This document shows positions 6,521 through 12,259 of a stretch of 12,707 nucleotides of DNA, one piece after another. Made by a program: the position numbers and the translations under genes. How positions within the stretch are numbered: position 1 is the first letter of the stretch; each line of letters begins with the position of its first letter. Where the stretch lies: NCBI GenBank assembly GCA_021157665.1, contig JAGGWE010000165.1:1-12707 (forward strand). The letters are read 5' to 3'. The notes under the pieces were generated by a model. That model saw only the letters and a program-made list of their open reading frames with translations. It was not told where the DNA came from and did no database searches. This DNA is from Sulfurimonas sp. (GTDB lineage: Bacteria; Campylobacterota; Campylobacteria; Campylobacterales; Sulfurimonadaceae).

Positions 6521-7870
6521 TTATTTGTCCGTATTCATACTTTCAAGGAACTCAGCATTTGTCTCTTTTTTACCCATAGTGTTGTAGATAAATTTAAGAG
6601 CTTCAACCTCATTGTCTTGTTTATGTAGCATTTGACGAAGTATAAAGATTTTTTGTAAATCAGCTTTAGAGATAAGTAATTCATCTTTACGAGTTCCTGA
6701 TTTAAGTATATCCATAGCAGGAAAAATTCTTCTATCTGCGATTTTTCTATCAAGAACAACTTCCATGTTTCCAGTACCTTTAAACTCTTCAAAGATAACC
6801 TCGTCCATACGACTTCCAGTGTCAATAAGTGCAGTTGCAATGATAGTTAAACTTCCACCATTTTCTATGTTTCTAGCAGCTCCAAAAAATCTCTTAGGAC
6901 GGTGAAGAGCATTTGCATCAACCCCACCAGATAAAACTTTACCACTTGAAGGGGTAACAGTATTGTAAGCACGAGCAAGACGAGTGATAGAATCTAGTAG
7001 GATTACAACATCTTTTCCAAGTTCAACTCTTCTTTTTGCTTTTTCTATAACCATCTCAGCAACTTTTACATGGTTTTTTGCAGGCATATCAAAAGTAGAG
7101 CTATAAACTTCACCTTTAACACTTCTTTCCATATCTGTAACCTCTTCAGGTCTTTCATCAACAAGTAAAACCATTAAATCAATATCTGCATGATTTGTTG
7201 AGATACCATGAGCAATCTCTTTTAAAAGTTCAGTTTTACCACTTCTAGGAGGTGCAACGATTAAACCACGCTGACCTTTACCAATAGGTGAAAACAGATC
7301 AAGCATACGACCAGTTAAACCTTTTTCACGGTACTCAAGTTTTATTTTATCTTGTGGGTAAAGTGGAGTAAGATTTTCAAATAGTGGACGCTTTTTACTC
7401 TCTTCTGGTGGTAAGCTATTTACTGCTTCTATTTTGATAAGAGCATAATATCTCTCTTGATCTTTAGGAGGACGAACTTGACCTGTTACAACATCACCAT
7501 TTCTAAGTGCAAATCTTTTAATTTGAGTGTTTGAAACATAAGCATCGTTGATAGATTCGTTAAATGATTTATCGATAGAACGAATAAAACCATAACCATC
7601 TTGCATGATTTCTAAGATACCACTAAATAAAATAAAACCACCCTGAGCAGTTTGAGACTTTAGAATTTCAAAGATAATATCTTGTCTTTTTAATTCATTT
7701 GGATGTTCAACTTTTAATTCAGTTGCCATTGCAACTAAAACTTCAATATTTTGAGTACGAAGTTCATCGATTGTAGCACCTTTTACTGGTGTGTGTGAAC
7801 GAGTTTTGTTGTTGTTTTTGTGGTTTGGTTTTGTGTTCTTGCGAGGTTGTTGTGAATTGTTTTCACTCAT
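6521..7870 (-). CDS. rho: Transcription termination factor Rho
   Basis: A 449-residue hexameric RNA helicase that ends transcription at Rho-dependent sites. Order of domains: an Asn/Lys-rich basic tail (1-30), an N-terminal helical domain (33-72), an OSB/cold-shock RNA-binding fold with DGYGFIRS (91-98), Walker A APPRSGKT (206-213), the catalytic VDERPEEV (237-244), Walker B VVILLDS (288-294), the Q-loop region around SSGKVLSGGVDANAL (308-322), R-loop KGTGN (364-368) and DRKIADRRIFPA (374-385). All parts needed for activity are present. It heads the operon with murI two bases downstream. The gene has no copy of the 9-mer despite its 1.35 kb length. The AAGG at 7881-7884 is a probable ribosome-binding site, 10 bases before the ATG. 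Confidence 0.96.
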   Translation of the reverse strand: MSENNSQQPRKNTKPNHKNNNKTRSHTPVKGATIDELRTQNIEVLVAMATELKVEHPNELKRQDIIFEILKSQTAQGGFILFSGILEIMQDGYGFIRSIDKSFNESINDAYVSNTQIKRFALRNGDVVTGQVRPPKDQERYYALIKIEAVNSLPPEESKKRPLFENLTPLYPQDKIKLEYREKGLTGRMLDLFSPIGKGQRGLIVAPPRSGKTELLKEIAHGISTNHADIDLMVLLVDERPEEVTDMERSVKGEVYSSTFDMPAKNHVKVAEMVIEKAKRRVELGKDVVILLDSITRLARAYNTVTPSSGKVLSGGVDANALHRPKRFFGAARNIENGGSLTIIATALIDTGSRMDEVIFEEFKGTGNMEVVLDRKIADRRIFPAMDILKSGTRKDELLISKADLQKIFILRQMLHKQDNEVEALKFIYNTMGKKETNAEFLESMNTDK

Positions 7871-7935
7871 AAAGTAAGTACCTTAGTTTTTTTGAATTTG
7901 TTTGTAAGAAGAAGTTTTAAAATGCATGTTCGCAT
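7867..7935 (-). CDS. Candidate 22-residue leader peptide overlapping the rho start
   Basis: An ATG at 7935-7933 opens 22 codons rich in Leu and Lys (starts MRTCILKLLL, ends KVLTL). Its TGA (7869-7867) overlaps the rho ATG as ATGA, the classic coupling arrangement. The predicted transcript start (about 7944) would put it almost at the 5' end, with no clear ribosome-binding site. E. coli rho also has a leader peptide gene (rhoL), but no sequence similarity is claimed. An ORF this short in AT-rich DNA may be chance. Confidence 0.3.
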   Translation of the reverse strand: MRTCILKLLLTNKFKKTKVLTL

Positions 7936-7950
7936 CAGCTTATAAGTGCA

Positions 7951-7979
7951 ATTTTACACTAATTGTATATTTTAGTCAA
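7951..7979 (-). promoter_or_regulatory. Sigma70-type promoter of rho-murI-dnaX
   Basis: On the minus strand TTGACT (7979-7974) and TAAAAT (7956-7951) are 17 bp apart, five of six matches in each hexamer. This is the best promoter in the window. Transcription would start near 7944, giving rho a leader of about 75 bases. Confidence 0.7.
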
Positions 7980-7981
7980 GT

Positions 7982-8548
7982 TTAGTCTTTTGATTTTTTT
8001 AAAGTTTCTAATTTATATAGAAGATTTGTATTTTGATTTTGTAAATCATCTATAATAAATTTAGAAGTATCTTTTTTCATTTTTTTAATATGTGCATTAT
8101 AAAATACAAAATATCCAATAATAGATCCAATAAGTAAGGTTAAAATATAAAATATAAAAGTTATTATGGGAGAGGAGTTATTTACAGGTTCTTTAGAATT
8201 AGTTTTTATTAAGGCTATACCATTGTTTTTCATTTGAAGATAGAGTTTTTTAACATTATCAAGTTGTTTTATATCTAATTTATTATTATATTTACGAAGT
8301 TTTAAAATTGTTTTTAGTGTCTCTTGTTCTAAATTATTTAAATCTTGAATTTTTGTTTCATTGCTAGATAAGGAAGTTGTGATTTTTTTATGAGTAGATA
8401 AAATAGGATAAAAAAGTGATATTTTCTCTCCTGCACTAAGATTTGTGGAAAGTTTATCAAGTTCTACATTTAAATTAGTGTAATCCTCTTGGATAGTTGA
8501 TGCAAATATGTTTAAAGATAAAAATAATATTATTAAAACTGTTTTCAT
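7982..8548 (-). CDS. Unrecognised single-pass membrane protein with signal sequence
   Basis: 188 residues, not assigned to a family. Residues 1-17 (MKTVLIILFLSLNIFAS) look like a cleavable signal peptide. Residues about 20-120 are predicted helical and extracytoplasmic, rich in Leu/Lys/Asn with coiled-coil-like spacing. A strong membrane segment lies at about 127-151 (IITFIFYILTLLIGSIIGYF), followed by a basic cytoplasmic stretch (HIKKMKKDTSK) and a short helical tail. The layout, periplasmic helical domain plus one membrane span plus short cytoplasmic tail, resembles sensor input modules or scaffold proteins, but no signalling domain is present. It is divergent from surE, and its stop lies 2 bases from the rho promoter. 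Codon use is AT-rich like its neighbours. No 9-mer motif occurs in it. Confidence 0.7.
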   Translation of the reverse strand: MKTVLIILFLSLNIFASTIQEDYTNLNVELDKLSTNLSAGEKISLFYPILSTHKKITTSLSSNETKIQDLNNLEQETLKTILKLRKYNNKLDIKQLDNVKKLYLQMKNNGIALIKTNSKEPVNNSSPIITFIFYILTLLIGSIIGYFVFYNAHIKKMKKDTSKFIIDDLQNQNTNLLYKLETLKKSKD

Positions 8549-8648
8549 AAGTTAATTATAACCATCCAAGATAAAATTAACTGATAAATTTAGAGATTTT
8601 ATAGCTTTTCTTAGTAGTTTCTAATACTCTTTTATATAAAATACTTTT
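8549..8648. promoter_or_regulatory. Divergent intergenic region with promoter-like boxes for both genes
   Basis: On the minus strand TATAAT (8560-8555) ends 6 bases before the ATG of the membrane protein. On the plus strand TATAAA (8635-8640) ends 8 bases before the surE ATG. Neither start has a visible Shine-Dalgarno, so both mRNAs might be leaderless or nearly so. AGTTAATT (8550-8557) and AATTAACT (8575-8582) form an 8-bp inverted repeat that overlaps the minus-strand -10 box and could be an operator. No terminator is seen. Confidence 0.3.
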
Positions 8649-9434
8649 ATGAATAAAAAGTATAAAATTTTAGTAACAAATGATGATGGCTATGAAGCTA
8701 AAGGTTTACTCTCTTTAATTGAGGTTTTAAAAGAGTTAGATGATGTTGAGGTTACTGTTGTTGCTCCTGCAAATGAAAAGTCGGCATGTGGACACTCTTT
8801 AACCTTAGTTCGTCCACTTCGTTTTGTGAGTGTTGGAGATGATTTTTACAAATTAGATGATGGTACTCCAAGTGATTGTGTTTATCTTTCTTTAAGTACC
8901 ATTTTTGAAAATGAAAAACCAGATTTACTTGTAAGTGGGATTAACCGTGGTTCAAACATGGGTGAAGATATAACTTACTCTGGAACTGCTGCTGGAGCGA
9001 TGGAGGGAGTTTTGCATGATATTCCTTCAATCGCAATAAGCCAAGTTATGGATTTTACAAATCCTGATGGTGATTTTTCTCTTGCTTGTAAAACTATTAA
9101 AAAACTTGTTTTAAAAATTAAAAATGGCTCATTTCCACTTCCTCATCGTGAATTTTTAAATGTAAATATACCACCCGATGTTAAGCAAACTTCTATGAAA
9201 GTAACTTATGTTGGTTATAGATTTTATGCAAATGATTCACATGTCCATAGAAATCCAAGAGGGGAAGAACATTATTGGTTAGGGCTTCATCCTCTAAATT
9301 TTTCTCCAAGAGTTGGTAACGAGGGTATAAGTGATTATGAGGCAATTAGAGATGGATTTATCTCTGTAACACCGATTATGCTTGATTTATCTGCATATAA
9401 AAGTATGAAACGACTTGAAGATTGGTGTGATTAA
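8649..9434 (+). CDS. surE: 5'/3'-nucleotidase SurE
   Basis: A 261-residue metal-dependent phosphatase that removes phosphate from nucleoside monophosphates, a stress and stationary-phase survival protein. The metal site is complete: N11-D12-D13-G14, S45 in NEKSACGHS, and N99 in SGINRGSN (96-103). The conserved ITYSGTAAGAMEG (108-120) follows. Length and C-terminus are normal. The 9-mer at 8783-8791 encodes the Ala-Cys-Gly of SACGH beside the metal-binding Ser. The ATG has no good ribosome-binding site. It starts the plus-strand run, with tcdA 3 bases downstream. Confidence 0.95.
   Translation: MNKKYKILVTNDDGYEAKGLLSLIEVLKELDDVEVTVVAPANEKSACGHSLTLVRPLRFVSVGDDFYKLDDGTPSDCVYLSLSTIFENEKPDLLVSGINRGSNMGEDITYSGTAAGAMEGVLHDIPSIAISQVMDFTNPDGDFSLACKTIKKLVLKIKNGSFPLPHREFLNVNIPPDVKQTSMKVTYVGYRFYANDSHVHRNPRGEEHYWLGLHPLNFSPRVGNEGISDYEAIRDGFISVTPIMLDLSAYKSMKRLEDWCD
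8783..8791 (+). repeat. GGCATGTGG motif, copy 7
   Basis: Exact copy in surE, read as ACG at residues 46-48, next to the metal-binding Ser45. Confidence 0.85.
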
Positions 9435-9437
9435 TAT

Positions 9438-10073
9438 ATGAAGTATGACCGTGTAAAGTTACTACTTAAAGATGATTTCAAAAAGATAGAAGATGCTAAG
9501 ATTATCTTACTTGGAGTTGGTGGAGTTGGTGGTTTTTGTCTTGATTGTTTAAGTCGTAGTGGGGTTAAAGATATTACTATAGTAGATTTTGATACCTTTG
9601 ATGAGACAAATCAAAATCGTCAAATGTGGTCTGAACTTCATGAGAATGAGTTGAAAGTTCAAGCATTAAAACAACATTATCCACATGCCAAGATTATAAA
9701 TCAAAGAGTTGATGAAGATTGGGTTTGGGATTTTGATTTTGATGAGTATGACTTAGTTTTAGATGCGATAGATGACACAAAAGCAAAACTCGCACTTGCT
9801 CAAAAATGTTATAAAAAGCTAATTTCCTCTTTTGGAAGTGCTAAGAGACTTGATCCAACTCAGATAAAAGTTGATGATATTTGGAAGAGTTACGGAGATA
9901 AATTTGGCTCTAAAATAAGATATGAACTTAGAAAAAGGGGCTTTAAGAAGAAGTATAAAGTTATATTTTCTTCAGAGGAAGCAGTTATAAAAGAAAATGG
10001 TAGTTTTATGGGTGTTACTGCCTCGTTTGGACTTACTATGTGTAGTGAGAGTATTAAATTTTTAAGGAAGTAG
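9438..10073 (+). CDS. tcdA: ThiF/E1-like tRNA threonylcarbamoyladenosine dehydratase (TcdA/CsdL type)
   Basis: A 211-residue adenylating enzyme of the ThiF/MoeB/E1 superfamily. The ATP-binding loop GVGGVGG (26-32), the VDFDTFDETNQNRQ segment (49-62) and LDAIDD (108-113) are diagnostic. The later GSAKRLDPTQIKVDDI (133-148) and the basic stretch to about 175 match TcdA rather than ThiF or MoeB, and no ThiS/MoaD partner is nearby. TcdA cyclises t6A to ct6A at position 37 of ANN-decoding tRNAs. It is shorter than the E. coli protein, lacking the C-terminal membrane-anchor-like part. The 9-mer at 9681 encodes PHA at residues 82-84. It is coupled to surE by a 3-base gap. Confidence 0.82.
   Translation: MKYDRVKLLLKDDFKKIEDAKIILLGVGGVGGFCLDCLSRSGVKDITIVDFDTFDETNQNRQMWSELHENELKVQALKQHYPHAKIINQRVDEDWVWDFDFDEYDLVLDAIDDTKAKLALAQKCYKKLISSFGSAKRLDPTQIKVDDIWKSYGDKFGSKIRYELRKRGFKKKYKVIFSSEEAVIKENGSFMGVTASFGLTMCSESIKFLRK
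9681..9689 (-). repeat. GGCATGTGG motif, copy 8
   Basis: Exact copy in tcdA, minus strand, extended form TCTTGGCATGTGGA; read on the gene as PHA. Confidence 0.85.
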
Positions 10074-10074
10074 A

Positions 10075-10139
10075 TGTTTGATTTTTTAGAAGTGTACTTA
10101 GGAAAGTTGAAAAGGAAAAATAGTGTTTGATTTTTTAGA
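10075..10139 (+). repeat. 16-bp direct repeat duplicating a gene start
   Basis: TGTTTGATTTTTTAGA occurs at 10075-10090 and again at 10124-10139, offset 49 bases. The second copy is the start of the next gene (GTG, MFDFLD). The first copy begins an 18-codon ORF (10074-10130, MFDFLEVYLGKLKRKNSV) that runs into the real start in another frame. It looks like a small tandem duplication or a relic of a paralogous gene start. Confidence 0.7.
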
Positions 10140-10497
10140 CTCTGATTGGTTTATTATAATGCTTGAGATTGTATTTTTAATTTTGATTGCTTATGATATT
10201 AAAAAGTATAAAGAGACTAAGAAAAAAGAGTATATAACAAATATAGTTTTAACTATTGGTTTTGCTATTTGGACGCTGTATCCGATGTATAAAAGTTATT
10301 TTGGTTGGGAAGAATCTCAAAAACAAGAGTTGATTTCCACATGCCAAGATGTAAATAATACGGAACTTTGTAAATGTGTTGATGATAGAATATTTAAAGA
10401 GTATGTTTATGAAGAGTATAAGGCTTTAGATAAAAAAGAGCTTGATGAATTTATAAAAGAATCAAAAGAGGAGTGTCTTGATGACTCATGGTTCTAG
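10123..10497 (+). CDS. Unrecognised two-span membrane protein with a four-Cys tail
   Basis: 124 residues, family not recognised. There are two membrane segments, about 9-25 (WFIIMLEIVFLILIAY) and 38-57 (ITNIVLTIGFAIWTLYPMY). The loop between them is strongly basic (KKYKETKKKEY), so by the positive-inside rule the loop is cytoplasmic and both ends are periplasmic. The C-terminal domain (about 64-124) is acidic and helical with four Cys (C74, C83, C85, C118), which could form two disulfides in the periplasm. The start is GTG with AAGG at 10112-10115. Its end overlaps the next gene. The 9-mer at 10337 is read in the STCQ register, the only such case in the window. Confidence 0.7.
   Translation: MFDFLDSDWFIIMLEIVFLILIAYDIKKYKETKKKEYITNIVLTIGFAIWTLYPMYKSYFGWEESQKQELISTCQDVNNTELCKCVDDRIFKEYVYEEYKALDKKELDEFIKESKEECLDDSWF
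10337..10345 (-). repeat. GGCATGTGG motif, copy 9
   Basis: Exact copy in the two-span membrane protein gene, extended form TCTTGGCATGTGGA; read on the gene in the STCQ register. Confidence 0.85.
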
Positions 10498-10720
10498 GAT
10501 TTCTTGTGTTGGCATTGTAGGTGATGGTTGTGGTGGTGGACGAGAGTTTATAGTTGAAAATGAAATACTTTTTGCTTATGACCCACAAACAGGTGAAAAT
10601 ATAATTTTGTTAAAAAATATCCACATGCCAAAAGCAATCTCAAAGAATGAATGTATCATAACTATAAAGTGTGAAAAAGAAGAGATAAAATTTGATTTGT
10701 CAGCTTTAAAAAAAGTTTAG
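10481..10720 (+). CDS. Small unrecognised protein, 79 residues
   Basis: Starts at ATG 10481, preceded 7 bases upstream by a strong AGAGGAG (10467-10473); a TTG one codon earlier is less likely. It overlaps the previous gene by 17 bases, so the two are probably translated together. The N-terminus holds a Gly/Cys-rich segment, CVGIVGDGCGGGREF (residues 9-23), followed by predicted beta strands with Cys at 58 and 64. No signal peptide or membrane span is seen, and no family is assigned. The four Cys (9, 17, 58, 64) could bind a metal, but the spacing is not a known motif. The 9-mer at 10621 is read as HMP, a further register. Confidence 0.65.
   Translation: MTHGSRISCVGIVGDGCGGGREFIVENEILFAYDPQTGENIILLKNIHMPKAISKNECIITIKCEKEEIKFDLSALKKV
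10621..10629 (-). repeat. GGCATGTGG motif, copy 10
   Basis: Exact copy in the 79-residue gene, with TTTT before and A after; read on the gene as HMP. Confidence 0.85.
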
Positions 10721-10721
10721 A

Positions 10722-10727
10722 TATAAT
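10722..10727 (+). promoter_or_regulatory. -10 box for greA
   Basis: A consensus TATAAT lies 31 bases before the greA ATG, just after the stop of the preceding small gene. There is no clear -35. It suggests that greA-argC can be transcribed apart from surE-tcdA. Confidence 0.45.
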
Positions 10728-10758
10728 CAGTAAATAAAATAATTTAAAAGAGAAAAAT

Positions 10759-11256
10759 ATGGAAAGAATTGAACCAATGACACTGTTTGGTTATAACAAA
10801 CTACAAGCAGAAGTAAAAGACTTAAAGCAAGTAAGAAGACCACAGGTTGTTAAAGATATTGAATCAGCATTAGAACATGGTGATTTAAAAGAAAATGCTG
10901 AGTATCATGCTGCTAAAGAGATGCAAAAAAATATTGATAATCGTTTAGCTGAACTTGCTGGGGTTATTGGATGTGCAAAGATTGTTGATCCATCTGATTT
11001 AGAACATGCAAAGATTAGTTTTGGTTCAACTGTTGTTATGACAGATATGAATACAGATGAAGAACTTACTTATACAATAGTTGGTGGTTGTGAATCAAAT
11101 CCAGATATGGGGCTTATCTCTTTTGGCTCACCTTTAGCAAAACAGCTTTTAGGAAAAGAGGAGGGTGATGAGGTTAAAGTTCGTCTTCCTGGTGGTGAAA
11201 AAGAGTTTGAAATAGAAGAGGTTAAATATCAGGAGATAGTTTTTGAGTGTCATTGA
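10759..11256 (+). CDS. greA: Transcription elongation factor GreA
   Basis: A 165-residue factor that enters the RNA polymerase secondary channel and triggers cleavage of backtracked RNA. The N-terminal coiled coil (about 8-77) carries the tip GDLKENAEYH (41-50), with the acidic D42 and E45 that correspond to E. coli D41 and E44. The C-terminal FKBP-like domain holds ISFGSPLAKQLLGKEEGDEV (120-139). Length is slightly above the usual 157-160. The start is typical (MERIEPMT). It overlaps argC by 14 bases. Confidence 0.96.
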   Translation: MERIEPMTLFGYNKLQAEVKDLKQVRRPQVVKDIESALEHGDLKENAEYHAAKEMQKNIDNRLAELAGVIGCAKIVDPSDLEHAKISFGSTVVMTDMNTDEELTYTIVGGCESNPDMGLISFGSPLAKQLLGKEEGDEVKVRLPGGEKEFEIEEVKYQEIVFECH

Positions 11257-12259
11257 GAAAAAAATAGAAGTAGGGATAATTGGAGCTACAGGATATACAG
11301 GTCTTGAACTTGTTAAAATTTTAATTAAGCATCCAAAATTTAAACTAAATTATATCGCAAACTCTGAGGGAAATACAACTATAAATGCACTTCATCCATC
11401 ATTAAATGGTGTGTGTGAACTTGATGTTAAAAAAGCTGTCGTTGAAGAGTGTGCTTCATCTTGTGAACTTGTGTTTTTAGCACTTCCACATAAAACTGCT
11501 ATGGCTTATGTTAAACCACTCTTGGCATGTGGGATTAAGGTAGTTGATTTGTCTGCTGATTATAGATTGCCTCTTGATATTTATGAAGAGTTTTATTGTC
11601 CTCATACAGATATAGAAAATTTAGAGCATGTAGTTTATGGTCTTCCTGAGATGTTTAAAGAGGAGCTAAAATCAGCAACTCTAGTCGCAAATCCCGGTTG
11701 TTTTCCAACATCTGCGATACTTGGGCTTCTTCCATTTATGGATAAAAGAGTTCCAAATACTCCAATAATTGTAGATGCTAAAACAGGTGTGAGTGGAGCA
11801 GGAAAAAAGCTAAGTGAAGTTACTCACTTTGTAAATGTAAATGATAATCTTTTTGCATATAATCCTTTGATGCATAGACATGCTCCAGAGATAGCTAATA
11901 AGTTAGATGTAGATTTTGATGAGGTGAATTTTGTTCCACATTTAGTACCTTTAACTCGTGGAATGTTATCTTCTATTTATATTCAAACTACTGGTGAATT
12001 TGATGCTTTTGAAGTTTTAAAAGCTTACTATAAAGATGCAACATTTGTAAGAGTTTCTAAAAATCCAGTAGATATGAAAAATACAGCAGGAACAAATTTT
12101 TGTGATATTTATGTAAAACAAAAGGGAGATATGCTTTTTATCTCAAGTGCTATTGATAACCTAATGAGGGGAGCATCATCTCAAGCTGTTGTAAATGCAA
12201 ATCTTATGATGGGACTTGATGAATCTGCTGGAATTCCAGATATAGCTTATGTCCCATAA
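11243..12259 (+). CDS. argC: N-acetyl-gamma-glutamyl-phosphate reductase
   Basis: A 338-residue enzyme of arginine biosynthesis that reduces N-acetylglutamyl phosphate with NADPH. It shows the Rossmann loop GIIGATGYTG (11-20), LALPHKTA (79-86), DLSADYRL (102-109), the active Cys C153 in ANPGCFPTS (149-157), and HRHAPEI (211-217) with the catalytic His. The start is TTG inside the greA end, supported by AGGAG (11231-11235) 7 bases upstream and because the protein then begins just before the Rossmann strand. The 9-mer at 11524 encodes LACG (94-97). No other arg genes are in the window. Confidence 0.95.
   Translation: MSVIEKKIEVGIIGATGYTGLELVKILIKHPKFKLNYIANSEGNTTINALHPSLNGVCELDVKKAVVEECASSCELVFLALPHKTAMAYVKPLLACGIKVVDLSADYRLPLDIYEEFYCPHTDIENLEHVVYGLPEMFKEELKSATLVANPGCFPTSAILGLLPFMDKRVPNTPIIVDAKTGVSGAGKKLSEVTHFVNVNDNLFAYNPLMHRHAPEIANKLDVDFDEVNFVPHLVPLTRGMLSSIYIQTTGEFDAFEVLKAYYKDATFVRVSKNPVDMKNTAGTNFCDIYVKQKGDMLFISSAIDNLMRGASSQAVVNANLMMGLDESAGIPDIAYVP
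11524..11532 (+). repeat. GGCATGTGG motif, copy 11
   Basis: Exact copy in argC with TCTT before it; read as ACG of LLACGIKV. Confidence 0.85.

Noticed and set aside
6903..7253. Unusual Walker A in Rho (APPRSGKT rather than APPKAGKT)
   Set aside because: The lysine and threonine that bind nucleotide are kept, and small substitutions at the neighbouring positions are expected in this phylum.
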